27,316 nt of DNA from DATFXM01 sp035315885 (GCA_035315885.1 DATFXM010000176.1:1-27316), one strand, 5' to 3'; counted from the stretch's first letter, positions 7,699 through 16,765 are shown. Translations and numbers: made by a program. Notes: generated from the letters alone by a model not told the origin.

Positions 7699-9096
7699 CT
7701 ACGACCGGCGGACCTTATTAGCAATGCAGTAGAGATTCTTCTCACCGCGCACGAACAGCTTGCCGTCCGCAATTGCAATGGACGTACGGCAAGGCTCACC
7801 AATCGAGTTCGTGCCTAACACTTCATGTTTGGCGCCGGCCTTGATCACAAACGTATCTCCATCATCGCTGGTTAGCAGTATCTTGCCTTCAAAAGCTACG
7901 GGCGATGCGCCGTAGAACTTCGTCGCAATAGGTACGCGGCCGCCTTCGTAAACAACCTCGCCTGTCTCTGCCTTCAAACACGTCAGGATTCCCGCATCGC
8001 TCATCAAGTACACATAATCACCGTACAGAATCGGCGAAGGCACATACGATGTTCCTTTGTTGTAGCGCCATGCGATCCAGTCGGTGCCGTCCAGATTGCC
8101 GGAACCCCCGAGCCGAATCGCTACTACCGCTTTCGACGGATACCCCGACGACAGAATTACCAGCCCGTGTCCTACGACCGGCGTCGCAATCGCATGGCTC
8201 TTCAAACCGGTAGCTCGCCAGAGTTCCTTTCCGGTAGCCGGATCGTAAGAGATTAGAAACTCGTTTCCGCTCGCCACCAGCTCCGTACGGTTCGGTCCCT
8301 TTACGATAACCGGGGTGGCCCAACTCGTCTGAACGGGCCGCGCGACTCGCCAAACTTCTTTACCCGTTGCTTTGTCCAGCGCGACCATGAACGACTCTTT
8401 GCCATCGAATTCCTGATCGCAGAGCACTATCAGCAGGTTCTCATACAGCACCGGCGAAGTACCCACTCCCATTCCGATCGTAGCGATGCCTCCGAGACTC
8501 TTTTTCCACATCGGCTTTCCCATCAGGTCGTAGCAATAAAGACCTTCAGAACCGAAGTAGGCCCACACCATTTTGCCGTCGGTGACCGGCGTCGGTGCGG
8601 CGTAAGTCCCTCGGCGATGGCGGTGATCGAACACCGGTCCTTCGTAAGACGTGCGCTCCCAGAGTATTCTTCCGGTGTCGCGCTCCAGGCAAAAAACCTT
8701 GAATGTGTGAAGCTTGTCAGATCCCGTCCAGTCGGGGTGCTTGAATTCCTTGTCCCCGATCATGTGTTTCTTAGGTTGGTGATCTGCGGGAGCGGGTCCC
8801 CCCTCAATTGCAGTCGTAAGAAATACTTTCTTGCCCCAGATGATCGGCGAGGAAAAACCGAGGCCGGGAATCGGAGTCTTCCAGAGGACGTTCTTTGTTT
8901 CACTCCATTCAGTCGGGAGGTTGGTTTCGTTGGATATTCCCTGGCTGTCAGGTCCTCGCCATTGAGCCCACTCCGAAGAGGCGCCAGTCCTTGCGGAGGG
9001 CCGTGGCGTCGCGCGTGGGCGGGTCGTTCCCGACGTATGAAGTGCAAGCAACACAAAAATCAGCAGAAGATTCACAAATGCCCGTATGAACGTCAT
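7699..9096 (-). CDS. Secreted PQQ-like beta-propeller protein
   Basis: A 465-residue paralogue of the gene at 6259-7623. It has an N-terminal hydrophobic segment (IRAFVNLLLIFVLLAL), a Pro/Arg/Thr-rich stretch, then WAQWRGPDSQG. Blades follow with ALDKATGKEVWRVA, YDPATGKELWRATG and CLKAETGEVVYEGG, closing LYCIANK. The start is taken at ATG 9096, preceded by GGGGAGA at good distance; a TTG one codon upstream is less likely. The hydrophobic N-terminus predicts export, although no clean signal-peptidase site can be fixed. It lies 75 bp upstream of its nearest paralogue and probably shares a transcript with it. Confidence 0.9.
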   Translation of the reverse strand: MTFIRAFVNLLLIFVLLALHTSGTTRPRATPRPSARTGASSEWAQWRGPDSQGISNETNLPTEWSETKNVLWKTPIPGLGFSSPIIWGKKVFLTTAIEGGPAPADHQPKKHMIGDKEFKHPDWTGSDKLHTFKVFCLERDTGRILWERTSYEGPVFDHRHRRGTYAAPTPVTDGKMVWAYFGSEGLYCYDLMGKPMWKKSLGGIATIGMGVGTSPVLYENLLIVLCDQEFDGKESFMVALDKATGKEVWRVARPVQTSWATPVIVKGPNRTELVASGNEFLISYDPATGKELWRATGLKSHAIATPVVGHGLVILSSGYPSKAVVAIRLGGSGNLDGTDWIAWRYNKGTSYVPSPILYGDYVYLMSDAGILTCLKAETGEVVYEGGRVPIATKFYGASPVAFEGKILLTSDDGDTFVIKAGAKHEVLGTNSIGEPCRTSIAIADGKLFVRGEKNLYCIANKVRRS

Positions 9097-9118
9097 CAAT
9101 TTCTCCCCGTTTTCGAAA

Positions 9119-9194
9119 GTGCTGAGTGCTGAATGTCGACCTCTGAGCTCGCGGCTGAAGGGTTGTTACTCAGCACCCAGCACTCAGCACTCAG
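9119..9194. repeat. CTGAGTG heptamer inverted array
   Basis: The left arm (9119-9135) has two TGCTGAG-type heptamers. The right arm (9168-9194) has CACTCAG and CACCCAG heptamers that are their reverse complement, around a core of about 32 bp. It occupies most of the 109-bp gap between two co-directional propeller genes, upstream of the ribosome binding site of the gene starting at 9096. It could attenuate or stabilise the polycistronic RNA. Confidence 0.85.
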
Positions 9195-9205
9195 GACTTC
9201 CCCAG

Positions 9206-10543
9206 TCAGTGTTTCTCTCCAATGCAAAACACGCTATGCTGGCCGCGGATGACGATCATACCTTCTGAAATCGCCGGCGTCGCCATCAACAGCTCGCCCA
9301 TCTGGTTCGTAGCCAGCAACTCGTACTTCGGACCCGCCTTCACCACGAAGACTTCCCCGTCCTCGCTCGACATATATATCTTGCCGTCGGCTGCGACAGG
9401 CGAAGCACTGAACGCTCCGCCTTTGTTCCCAATTCGCTGCTGGTACAAACGTTCTCCGGTATCCGCCTTGTAGCACGCCATCACCCCGTGATTGGCGCAC
9501 GTGTAAAGGTACTCTCCATACACTAGCGGCGTAGGCATATAAGTCCCGCCGCGCTGCATGCTCCACGCGACGTTTGGACTAGAGCTCTGGTCGGGTTTCA
9601 GCGAGATATCCCCGCTCACACCCGCTCGGATCGCGTAGATCGGTTGGTTAGGCCGGTAGCTGTTGCATATGTAAATCAGGTCGCGAGCAGCAATCGGAGT
9701 CGTCGCCGTTACCTCCGGATTGCCAACCAGCTTCCACAGCTCTTTCCCGGTCATCGGATCGTAACCCCGAGCAGCCCTCGTAGCGTTGGTGATCAACTCC
9801 GCACGAGTCTTCCCCTCGTAAATCGTAGGAGTTCCCCACGACGGAATCTCTTCACGAGGTGTCCTCCAAACTTCTCGCCCGCTCTTTATGTCAAACCCCG
9901 CTATGAACGAGTCCTTTTGGACGTCGCACTGAACAATCACCAGATTCTTGTAGATGATCGGCGAGCTCGCAGTCTCCCACTGATAATCCGGATCGTAGAA
10001 CCATCCGGCGTCCAGCACACCAAGATCCTTCTTCCAAACAAGCTTGCCGTTGACGTCGTAACAGAACAGACCTTCAGATCCAAAGAACACTACAACGTAA
10101 TTCCCGTCTGTAGCCGGAGTCGAATTCGCGTGAGTAGACTTGATGTGCCGCTTCACCTTCGGAACACCTTCCGCTGAGACGCGGTCCCACAGAATCTTGC
10201 CGCTCTTCCTGTCCAGACAGTAGACGTGCCAGGAGTGAACCGAGGTGTCTTTGTCCGAATCTACATCGCCGTAAAGACCATGCCGATAGTCGTTGGTGCC
10301 TTTACTGCTGATTGCCGTAGTAACAAACACTCGATCACCCCATACGATGGGACTTGAATGCGCGAGCCCGGGTATCGGCGTCTTCCAAAGCACGTTCGAG
10401 CCCTTTGTGGCGTCCCAACTCACCGGCGTAGGCTTACCGTCGGCAACACCGGATGCGTTCGGGCCTCGAAACGAAGGCCAGTCCAGAGCACAAGTGATCG
10501 ATGCAAGTGTCAGTAGAGCGATGATCGATCCGATCTTTTTCAT
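9206..10543 (-). CDS. Secreted PQQ-like beta-propeller protein
   Basis: A 445-residue protein with a clean signal peptide (MKKIGSIIALLTLASITCA) directly followed by LDWPSFRGPNASG. Blades include CLDRKSGKILWDRV, FGSEGLFCYDVNGKLVWK, GFDIKSGREVWRTP, YDPMTGKELWKLVG and CYKADTGERLYQQR, and it closes with VFCIGEKH. The start at 10543 has AGGAG about seven bases upstream and begins the signal peptide; an earlier in-frame start at 10618 would add 25 residues without a ribosome binding site. It belongs to the same subfamily as the two propellers downstream and is the first propeller gene after the ankyrin protein (78-bp gap). Confidence 0.9.
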   Translation of the reverse strand: MKKIGSIIALLTLASITCALDWPSFRGPNASGVADGKPTPVSWDATKGSNVLWKTPIPGLAHSSPIVWGDRVFVTTAISSKGTNDYRHGLYGDVDSDKDTSVHSWHVYCLDRKSGKILWDRVSAEGVPKVKRHIKSTHANSTPATDGNYVVVFFGSEGLFCYDVNGKLVWKKDLGVLDAGWFYDPDYQWETASSPIIYKNLVIVQCDVQKDSFIAGFDIKSGREVWRTPREEIPSWGTPTIYEGKTRAELITNATRAARGYDPMTGKELWKLVGNPEVTATTPIAARDLIYICNSYRPNQPIYAIRAGVSGDISLKPDQSSSPNVAWSMQRGGTYMPTPLVYGEYLYTCANHGVMACYKADTGERLYQQRIGNKGGAFSASPVAADGKIYMSSEDGEVFVVKAGPKYELLATNQMGELLMATPAISEGMIVIRGQHSVFCIGEKH

Positions 10544-10621
10544 GCGAGAACTCCTGAGTATTGACCTTGAAGCGCGGTGCTTTGATATCGATTGCAACTT
10601 TTCGCGGCGGACTGTCAACGG

Positions 10622-11425
10622 CTACTTTTGTTCGAGCTTGGGAAAGATCGTAGTCTGGTCTCCCTGCTTAAACGTAAACCCGGTCACTTTGTTTGCCTCC
10701 ACGTTGAAGGTAACGAAAATGGACTCACCCGGGATAATAAATGTGCTCTTCGATATTGGGGTGAGTTGAAACGGGACTCCTCCCGCTATCTGGGCGAAGA
10801 GTTTTCCGTCTTTCGTTGAGATCTTCGCCTCGTTTTCTCCGAACCATTTGTATGTGCCGGAGTATGAGGTCAGCGTCTGCTCGTCCAACTGGACAACCGG
10901 GAATGGCTGGGCACCGGACTTCTTGAGCAGCTCGACAGCCTCCGGCTTGTTCGCTTTTGCTGCCATTGAGAGCGCCATTGACAGCGACGTCTCGGACGCG
11001 CGGCCGGCTTCGAGGGCGATTTTCAGCATCTCGACGTTGCCGTCGCTCGCAGCGCCGAGTAGTACCCGGTCAATTCCACGAGCGCCTTTCGATAGCAGAA
11101 GCTTTACCAGCTCAGTGCTGCCGCGAGAGACGGCCCAACCTAACGGCACTTCTCCATAGAAGGTGTCGCGCACGTTCACGTCGGCGCCGCGCTCGATCAG
11201 CAGCTTTGCAACCTCCAGACTGCCATGGTCGGCCGCATAAGAAAGCGCAGTCGCACCGTACTTGGTTTTTGCGTTTACGTCGACTCCTTTGTCGAGCAAC
11301 GCCTTCACCGTGGCAACATCACCCTTGCGTGCTGCCGCAAAGAACTGATCGGTAAGATCGGTTGATTGCCCGGAGAACACCGCCGACGCGACCAGCATCA
11401 GTGCTGCTATTGGTTGTGTAGACAT
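10622..11425 (-). CDS. Secreted ankyrin-repeat protein with C-terminal DUF3471-like domain
   Basis: A 267-residue protein. An N-terminal hydrophobic segment (PIAALMLVASAVFSGQS) suggests export. Residues about 25-175 form four to five ankyrin repeats, clearest as GDVATVKALLDKGVDVNAK, GATALSYAADHGSLEVAKLL and GADVNVRDTFYGEVPLGWAV. Residues about 183-267 look like the beta-rich DUF3471-type domain found at the C-terminus of some beta-lactamase-family and peptidase proteins (YSGTYKWFGENEAKISTKDG, then LFAQIAGGVPFQLTPIS). The ATG has GAGAGGGG a few bases upstream. It is first in the minus-strand gene run, so may be co-transcribed with the propellers. Ankyrin repeats bind proteins, which suggests an envelope partner; the partner is unknown. 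Confidence 0.83.
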   Translation of the reverse strand: MSTQPIAALMLVASAVFSGQSTDLTDQFFAAARKGDVATVKALLDKGVDVNAKTKYGATALSYAADHGSLEVAKLLIERGADVNVRDTFYGEVPLGWAVSRGSTELVKLLLSKGARGIDRVLLGAASDGNVEMLKIALEAGRASETSLSMALSMAAKANKPEAVELLKKSGAQPFPVVQLDEQTLTSYSGTYKWFGENEAKISTKDGKLFAQIAGGVPFQLTPISKSTFIIPGESIFVTFNVEANKVTGFTFKQGDQTTIFPKLEQK

Positions 11426-11445
11426 GACCCCTCTCGCCGAAAAAT

Positions 11446-11467
11446 CCGAATCGAGTTTCCAATTCGG
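11446..11467. promoter_or_regulatory. Small inverted repeat in ankyrin gene leader
   Basis: CCGAAT and ATTCGG form a 6-bp inverted repeat with a 10-base loop between the proposed -10 box (11485-11490) and the ATG at 11425. It could be an operator or a leader hairpin; it is short enough to be chance. Confidence 0.25.
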
Positions 11468-11484
11468 CTAAGGCTTCAATCAGA

Positions 11485-11513
11485 CTATTACAGGAGCGTC
11501 CGCTGGATTCCAA
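11485..11513 (-). promoter_or_regulatory. Candidate sigma-70 promoter for the minus-strand run
   Basis: On the minus strand TTGGAA (11513-11508) and TAATAG (11490-11485) are separated by exactly 17 bases. It lies about 60 bases upstream of the ankyrin-protein start codon and faces it. It would drive the ankyrin protein and possibly the propeller genes after it. Confidence 0.45.
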
Positions 11514-11565
11514 GCGCCCGGGGATTTTACAACTTTTTACAAAAGCATGAATTGGGAAGTCGGGA

Positions 11566-11740
11566 GATGAGGAGGTGACGCGAAAAGGGCGAAGGGGCGA
11601 AGCGGAGAGGAGTGACGCGGTGACGGGAGAGGAGTGACTGGAAGAACAACGGTGCGCAGTCCGTCACCGCGTCACTTGTCACTCCTCTCCGCGTCTCCGC
11701 GTCACCCCTTCGCCTCATCTGCCTACTGCCTACTGCCTAC
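11566..11740. repeat. Large imperfect inverted repeat with GTGAC and GCCTACT heptamers
   Basis: A left arm at 11602-11626 (GCGGAGAGGAGTGACGCGG and on) and a right arm at 11661-11692 are reverse complements, except for one extra 7-base AAGTGAC unit in the right arm, around a 34-bp core. Outer segments (GATGAGG with a GAAGGGG stretch, and its complement near 11691-11719) extend the symmetry. Three GCCTACT heptamers (11721-11740) follow. The element fills the middle of the 451-bp divergent intergenic region, between the two candidate promoters. No gene is supported in it. Confidence 0.85.
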
Positions 11741-11750
11741 TTCCTCCTGC

Positions 11751-11780
11751 TTGACTCTCGTCGCCGGCGCATAATATCTT
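11751..11780 (+). promoter_or_regulatory. Candidate promoter of the propeller/ADH operon
   Basis: TTGACT (11751-11756) is followed by TAATAT (11772-11777, 15-base spacer) or TATCTT (11775-11780, 18-base spacer). It lies about 100 bases before the ATG at 11877 and just after the heptamer element. The spacing is not ideal for either choice, so this is tentative. Confidence 0.35.
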
Positions 11781-11876
11781 GACCTTCAACCAGTCGAGCA
11801 CACCACGTCCTTTGAACCAGTGGAGATTTGCTAGCCAGTGCGAGACCAATGACAACCATTACACGATAGAGACACT

Positions 11877-14111
11877 ATGAATCCCGGCATAATTGCGTAC
11901 CTGTCACTCCTCCTGCTCATCACCTTCGCGCCTGCGGATCGTGGAGCGTCGGCCAGCGATTGGCCTGACTGGCGCGGTCCAGCCCGCGATGGTACCTCGT
12001 CCGAGAAAGGACTTCCCACCAGGTGGTCGCCCCAGGGTGAAAACCTCGTATGGAAGGCCCCCTTCGGAGGGCGTTCGTCCCCAATCGTGATGAACGGGCG
12101 CGTGTACCTGTTCAACACCGCCGGTCAAGGCGAGTCGATGCAGGAACGCGTGCTGTGTCTCGATGCAAACACTGGCAAACAGATTTGGGAGCATCGGATC
12201 AACGTGTACGAAAGCGACGTTCCGCCGCGGCGTATCGCGTGGGCCGCGCCTGCTGGGGATCCGGCAACCGGCAACATCTACGTGTTTGGCGCCTGCAACG
12301 AGCTAACCGCGCTTTCGGGCGACGGCAAAGTCCTGTGGAGCCGGTCTCTAACCGAAGAGTTTGGCGCGTGGACCACCCACGGAGGACGCACCGGTTCTCC
12401 GATCGTAGACGGTGATCTGGTCATCGTAGGCACGATCATCGATGGGTGGGGAGACACCGCGCAACGAAAGCACCGGTTCTATGCATTCGACAAAACTACG
12501 GGTGAATGTATCTGGACCAGCGCTCCGGGAGGCAGGCCTTACGACACCGTTTATCCAACGCCGATTGTGGCGACTATCAAGGGCATGAGACTTTTGATCG
12601 TCGGCGGGGCCGACGGCTCAATAATGGCGATGAAAGTCCAAACCGGCGAGCCGGTGTGGACCCACCAGATTACAAAGCGTGGCATAAACAATTGCTCGGT
12701 GGTTAAGGGCTCTACGGTGTTCGCGTCGCACAGCGAAGAGAATCTGGATTCAAACGAGATGGGCATGCTCGTCGGGTTTGACGGTGCGGCGCGAGGCACG
12801 ATAGGCAAGGAGCAGGTGAAATGGTCGGTGAAGGGGTTCAGAGGAGGTTATTCATCGCCGGTCATTGATGGAGACCGGTTGTACCAGATAGACGATAGCG
12901 CGAATCTCTTTGCATACGATGTCGCGACCGGGAAGGAGCTGTGGAAGAAGACTCTGGGAACTCTACAGCGTGCATCTCCGGTGCTTGCCGATGGAAAACT
13001 CTACGTCGGCACGGAAAACGGCAAGTTTTACATTCTGAAGCCGGGCCCCACCGGTTGTGAGGTGATCGACGAAGATCAGCTCGGAACGGTCGAGCAGGTC
13101 CAGCTCAAGAATGAGGAAGGTGATGAGCTGATCGCGGCCAACGAACAGATTCTCGCGTCGGCGGCGATTTCAAGAGGCCGCGTTTACCTGGTCTCTACAA
13201 AAGCAATCTACTGCATCGGGAAGAAGACTCCCTCGCCCGCGCTTCCTCCAGTCAAGACTCAGATTGAGAATGCCGCTCCGAATGGTACTCCTGCTTACGT
13301 TCAGGTTGTTCCTGCCGACCTGGTAGCAAGACCCGGGGAGCCCGTAAAGTTGAAGGTTCGGCTGTTCGACGATCTGGGACGTTTCATTCGAGAGGATCAG
13401 ACCGCTACGTGGAGCATGGAAGGACTGAAGGGTACGGCCTCGAACGGCCAGTTTACGGCTGACTCGGGACTTCAGGCTGGTACTTTGAAAGCTACCGTGG
13501 GCGGCATCACCGGAGCGACCAGGGTCCGGGTGATCCCCACTTTGCCGATCGCCGAGAATTTCGACTCGATTCCGAACGACGGCGTTCCAAGGTACTGGAT
13601 CAGCACTGGAGGAAAGTACAATGTCAAAGAGATCGAGGGGAACAAAGTGCTTGTCAAAGGGCCGAATCCTCCGATCTTCAAGCGGACGCGCTCGTTGTTT
13701 GGGCCCATCTCCTGGTCCAACTACTCGGTGCAGGCTGACGTGCGAGCGGTCGAAAAACGCCGTCAGATGGGCGATGCGGGCGTGGTTGCTCAACGATACG
13801 AACTTGTACTGTTAGGCAGCAACCAGCGTATTGAGCTTCGGTCCTGGCAGATCCAGGAAAGGCTGACGGTCAAGAAGCCGTTCGCGTGGAAGCCCGACAC
13901 CTGGTATCGAGTGAAGATTGAAGTAGAGAACCAACCCGACGGAAAAGTTCGAGCGCGGGGCAAAGCATGGCCCGCGGCAGAGCCGGAACCTGCAGAATGG
14001 AACGTGGAGAGGATTGATCCGAACGGCAACAGGCAGGGGAGCGCGGGCATTTTCGCCGACGCGCTAAACGAGCTCTATTTTGATAACATCAAGGTAACTC
14101 CTAACAAGTGA
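11877..14111 (+). CDS. Secreted PQQ-like propeller fused to C-terminal lectin-like domain
   Basis: A 744-residue protein. The signal peptide is followed by SDWPDWRGPARDG. The propeller runs to about residue 450, with blades such as CLDANTGKQIWEHR, AFDKTTGECIWTSA, AMKVQTGEPVWTHQ and AYDVATGKELWKKT, and closes with IYCIGKK. Residues about 465-555 look like an Ig-like bacterial domain (AYVQVVPADLVARPGEPVKL, then ATWSMEGLKGTASNGQFTAD). Residues about 556-744 resemble a concanavalin-type/DUF1080-like jelly roll (AENFDSIPNDGVPRYWIS, WYRVKIEVENQPDGKVRARG, ELYFDNIKVTPNK). Such lectin-like folds usually bind or cleave carbohydrate; no catalytic residues can be assigned. It is the first gene of a four-gene operon, with 13 bp to the next gene, and is the longest propeller protein of the window. 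Confidence 0.88.
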   Translation: MNPGIIAYLSLLLLITFAPADRGASASDWPDWRGPARDGTSSEKGLPTRWSPQGENLVWKAPFGGRSSPIVMNGRVYLFNTAGQGESMQERVLCLDANTGKQIWEHRINVYESDVPPRRIAWAAPAGDPATGNIYVFGACNELTALSGDGKVLWSRSLTEEFGAWTTHGGRTGSPIVDGDLVIVGTIIDGWGDTAQRKHRFYAFDKTTGECIWTSAPGGRPYDTVYPTPIVATIKGMRLLIVGGADGSIMAMKVQTGEPVWTHQITKRGINNCSVVKGSTVFASHSEENLDSNEMGMLVGFDGAARGTIGKEQVKWSVKGFRGGYSSPVIDGDRLYQIDDSANLFAYDVATGKELWKKTLGTLQRASPVLADGKLYVGTENGKFYILKPGPTGCEVIDEDQLGTVEQVQLKNEEGDELIAANEQILASAAISRGRVYLVSTKAIYCIGKKTPSPALPPVKTQIENAAPNGTPAYVQVVPADLVARPGEPVKLKVRLFDDLGRFIREDQTATWSMEGLKGTASNGQFTADSGLQAGTLKATVGGITGATRVRVIPTLPIAENFDSIPNDGVPRYWISTGGKYNVKEIEGNKVLVKGPNPPIFKRTRSLFGPISWSNYSVQADVRAVEKRRQMGDAGVVAQRYELVLLGSNQRIELRSWQIQERLTVKKPFAWKPDTWYRVKIEVENQPDGKVRARGKAWPAAEPEPAEWNVERIDPNGNRQGSAGIFADALNELYFDNIKVTPNK

Positions 14112-14124
14112 CCCGGGACTGATT

Positions 14125-15573
14125 ATGACAAAACGCAGTTTTATTCTCGTTGCAGTTGCTTCCGCGACAGCGCTTATTGCGATCTCCGCAGTCAAAACAA
14201 ACTCGGCTTCAGATCCCGGAAGCGGCGACTGGCCGATGTGGGGTGGCACTCCGGACCGAAACATGGTCTCCACGATGAAGGGGATGCCCACCAGTTGGGA
14301 CATCAAGACCAAGAAAAACATCAAGTGGATCGCTGCGCTTGGCTCTCAAAGCTATGGCAATCCGGTTGTGGCCGGCGGTCAGGTTTACGTGGGTACCAAC
14401 AACGAACTCGTGCGGGATCCAAAACAGGGCGGAGACCGGGGAGTGCTGATGTGCTTCCGTGAATCAGACGGAGAGTTCCTCTGGCAGCACACGAATGAAA
14501 AGCTGGCGGCGGGTCGCGTAAACGACTGGCCCTATCAGGGCGTCTGCTCGTCTCCGCTGGTGGAAGGCGACCGCTTGTATTACGTCACGAATCGTTGTGA
14601 AGTGGTCTGCCTTGACACGAAGGGATTCACGGACGGAGTCAACGACGGGCCGTATAAGGACGAGAAATTCACCGGACCGCACGACGCGGACATCGTGTGG
14701 AAGTTTGACATGATGGAGGAGGTCGGTTCGCATCCGCACAATATGTCGAACTGCTCGCCCGTTTCGTACGGCGATCTGATCTACATCTGTACATCAAACG
14801 GGCAAGATGAGAGTCACGTCAACATACCGTCGCCAAAAGCTCCGGCGATCGTCGCGCTCAACAAGAAGACCGGCAAACTGAGTTGGGAAGACAATTCGGT
14901 ATTCGATCGAATACTGCACGGTCAGTGGTCCTCTCCGTCCGTAGGAAAAATCGGTGACGTAGTGCAGGTTGTACATGGACAGGGTGACGGCTGGATCCGC
15001 GGGTACGAAGCGACGACCGGAAAGAAGCTCTGGGAGTTCGACACGAATCCCAAGGACTCGGTCTGGCCTAAGACACGCAATGAGCTGATCAGCACTCCGG
15101 TGATTTGGGACAACAAGGTGTACATCGCGAATGGTCAGGATCCGGAGCACGGTGAAGGAGTGGGTCACCTCTATTGCATTGACGCGACAAAGCGAGGCGA
15201 CATCACAAAAACCGGTTTGGTCTGGCAGTACGACAAGATCCGTCGTTCGATCTCGACCGGCTCGATCTATGAGGGTCTGTTGTTCTATGCGGACTTCAGC
15301 GGGTTCCTGCATTGTCTGGATGCCAAGACCGGCAAGCCCTACTGGACGCATGACATGTTCGCCGCGGTCTGGAGCTCACCGATGGTAGTCGATGGAAAGG
15401 TGTATCTGGGCGACGAGGACGGCGACATCGCAATTCTCGAGGCTTCACGAGAAAAGAAGGTTATCGGCGAGATCAATATGGGGAGCTCGGTGTATTCGAC
15501 AGTAGTACCCGCTAACGGCGTGCTGTTTATTGCGAACCGAAACCAGTTGTTCGCAATCACCGACAAGAAGTGA
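14125..15573 (+). CDS. Secreted PQQ-like beta-propeller protein
   Basis: A 482-residue protein with a signal peptide (MTKRSFILVAVASATALIAI) and a diverged entry motif WPMWGGTPDRN in place of WRGP. Blades include CFRESDGEFLWQHT, ALNKKTGKLSWEDN, GYEATTGKKLWEFD and CLDAKTGKPYWTHD, closing LFAITDKK. Several longer loops separate blades. HGQGDGWIRGYEATTGKKLW and NELISTPVIWDNKVYIANGQ are reminiscent of quinoprotein dehydrogenase blades, but the vicinal Cys pair and heme motif are not seen. It sits 13 bp after the lectin-fused propeller and 30 bp before the alcohol dehydrogenase, so the three are very probably co-transcribed. A substrate-binding or dehydrogenase subunit role is possible but unproven. 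Confidence 0.9.
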   Translation: MTKRSFILVAVASATALIAISAVKTNSASDPGSGDWPMWGGTPDRNMVSTMKGMPTSWDIKTKKNIKWIAALGSQSYGNPVVAGGQVYVGTNNELVRDPKQGGDRGVLMCFRESDGEFLWQHTNEKLAAGRVNDWPYQGVCSSPLVEGDRLYYVTNRCEVVCLDTKGFTDGVNDGPYKDEKFTGPHDADIVWKFDMMEEVGSHPHNMSNCSPVSYGDLIYICTSNGQDESHVNIPSPKAPAIVALNKKTGKLSWEDNSVFDRILHGQWSSPSVGKIGDVVQVVHGQGDGWIRGYEATTGKKLWEFDTNPKDSVWPKTRNELISTPVIWDNKVYIANGQDPEHGEGVGHLYCIDATKRGDITKTGLVWQYDKIRRSISTGSIYEGLLFYADFSGFLHCLDAKTGKPYWTHDMFAAVWSSPMVVDGKVYLGDEDGDIAILEASREKKVIGEINMGSSVYSTVVPANGVLFIANRNQLFAITDKK

Positions 15574-15603
15574 CACCCGGTCCGTCTTGTTGCGCGTTGC
15601 CTG

Positions 15604-16755
15604 ATGTCGTTGATGCGACCTTTCGATTTTCAACTCCGCACTCGACTCATTTTCGGCGAAGGAACGTTTGAACGAATGGGTGAGTTTGCGGCTCAGCTCG
15701 GGTTCAAACGTTGCCTTGTTGTTTCAGATCCCGGTATCGCGTCCTGCGGGTACGTCGAGCGAGCCTTAAAGGTGCTCGCCGAGTCTGGCATCACTAGCTT
15801 CACCTATACAGACTTCACTTCAAACCCAGACAGCTCGATGGTCCAACGGGGATGCGACTTCGCCGCACCTCTCCACATTGACTCGCTCATAGGGCTGGGC
15901 GGCGGAAGCTCGATGGACTCTGCGAAAGCAATCAATTTCCTGATCACAAACGGCGGATCGATGAGCGACTATCAGGGTTGGGCAAAGGCACGCGAGCCTC
16001 TGCTGCCGATGATCGGGGTTCCAACCAGCGCAGGCACTGGCAGCGAAGCCCAGTCTTATGCGCTGATCTCCGACAGTCGAACTCACGCCAAGATGGCGTG
16101 CGGCGATCCCGGTGCAGCCTTTCGAATAGCGATCCTGGACCCGCTGCTTACCGTCACTCAACCGCCAAGGGTCACCGCGACCTCCGGAATAGACGCAATA
16201 GGTCACGCGCTGGAGAGCTACGTCACCTCAAAACGCAATCCCCTTTCGGAGATTGTTTCACTCGAGGCGTGGAGGCTTCTTTTACCGAACTACGAACGAG
16301 TAGTCCGGCAGCCTTCGGACGTTCAAGCACGGGGCGCAATGCAACTCGGTGCCTACTGGGCAGGGCTCGCGATCGAGAACTCGATGCTTGGCGCCGCCCA
16401 CGCGTGCGCAAATCCGTTGACCGCGCACTTCGATACAGATCACGGGATCGCGGTCGGGTTGATGTTACCCCACGTAATCCGCTGGAATTCCGCGGCGGTC
16501 GCCGACAGATATGCAGCGCTTGCAAGAGAGGTCTCAATCGAAACCGCTGATGGCAACCCCGGCGACGCGCTTGCTCGGAGAGTCGAGGAGTTGCTGCAGA
16601 TCGGGCACCTCCCTCGAACGCTGCGTGAGGCAGATATTCACGATCCGGACTTTCAAACCTTAGGCGCGGAAGCCGCCGAACAGTGGACCGGTAAGTGCAA
16701 TCCAAGACCGTTTGGCAAAGACGACGCATTAGAATTGTACAGACGAGCGTACTAG
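15604..16755 (+). CDS. Iron-containing (group III) alcohol dehydrogenase
   Basis: A 383-residue cytoplasmic enzyme, of normal length for the family. It has the nucleotide-binding motif GLGGGSSMDSAK (residues 97-108) and the metal-ligand set of the family: D197 and H201 in SGIDAIGHALE, H266 in GAAHACANPL, and H280 in TDHGIAVGLMLPH. These enzymes interconvert alcohols and aldehydes or ketones with NAD(P), using Fe2+ or sometimes Zn2+. Lactaldehyde, propanediol and butanol dehydrogenases and maleylacetate reductase are relatives, and the substrate cannot be told from sequence. An ATG at 15613 is an alternative start; neither has a good ribosome binding site. It lies inside an operon of three secreted propellers (30 bp before, 10 bp after), an odd setting for a soluble ADH. 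Confidence 0.93.
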   Translation: MSLMRPFDFQLRTRLIFGEGTFERMGEFAAQLGFKRCLVVSDPGIASCGYVERALKVLAESGITSFTYTDFTSNPDSSMVQRGCDFAAPLHIDSLIGLGGGSSMDSAKAINFLITNGGSMSDYQGWAKAREPLLPMIGVPTSAGTGSEAQSYALISDSRTHAKMACGDPGAAFRIAILDPLLTVTQPPRVTATSGIDAIGHALESYVTSKRNPLSEIVSLEAWRLLLPNYERVVRQPSDVQARGAMQLGAYWAGLAIENSMLGAAHACANPLTAHFDTDHGIAVGLMLPHVIRWNSAAVADRYAALAREVSIETADGNPGDALARRVEELLQIGHLPRTLREADIHDPDFQTLGAEAAEQWTGKCNPRPFGKDDALELYRRAY

Positions 16756-16765
16756 CGGGTTGCCA

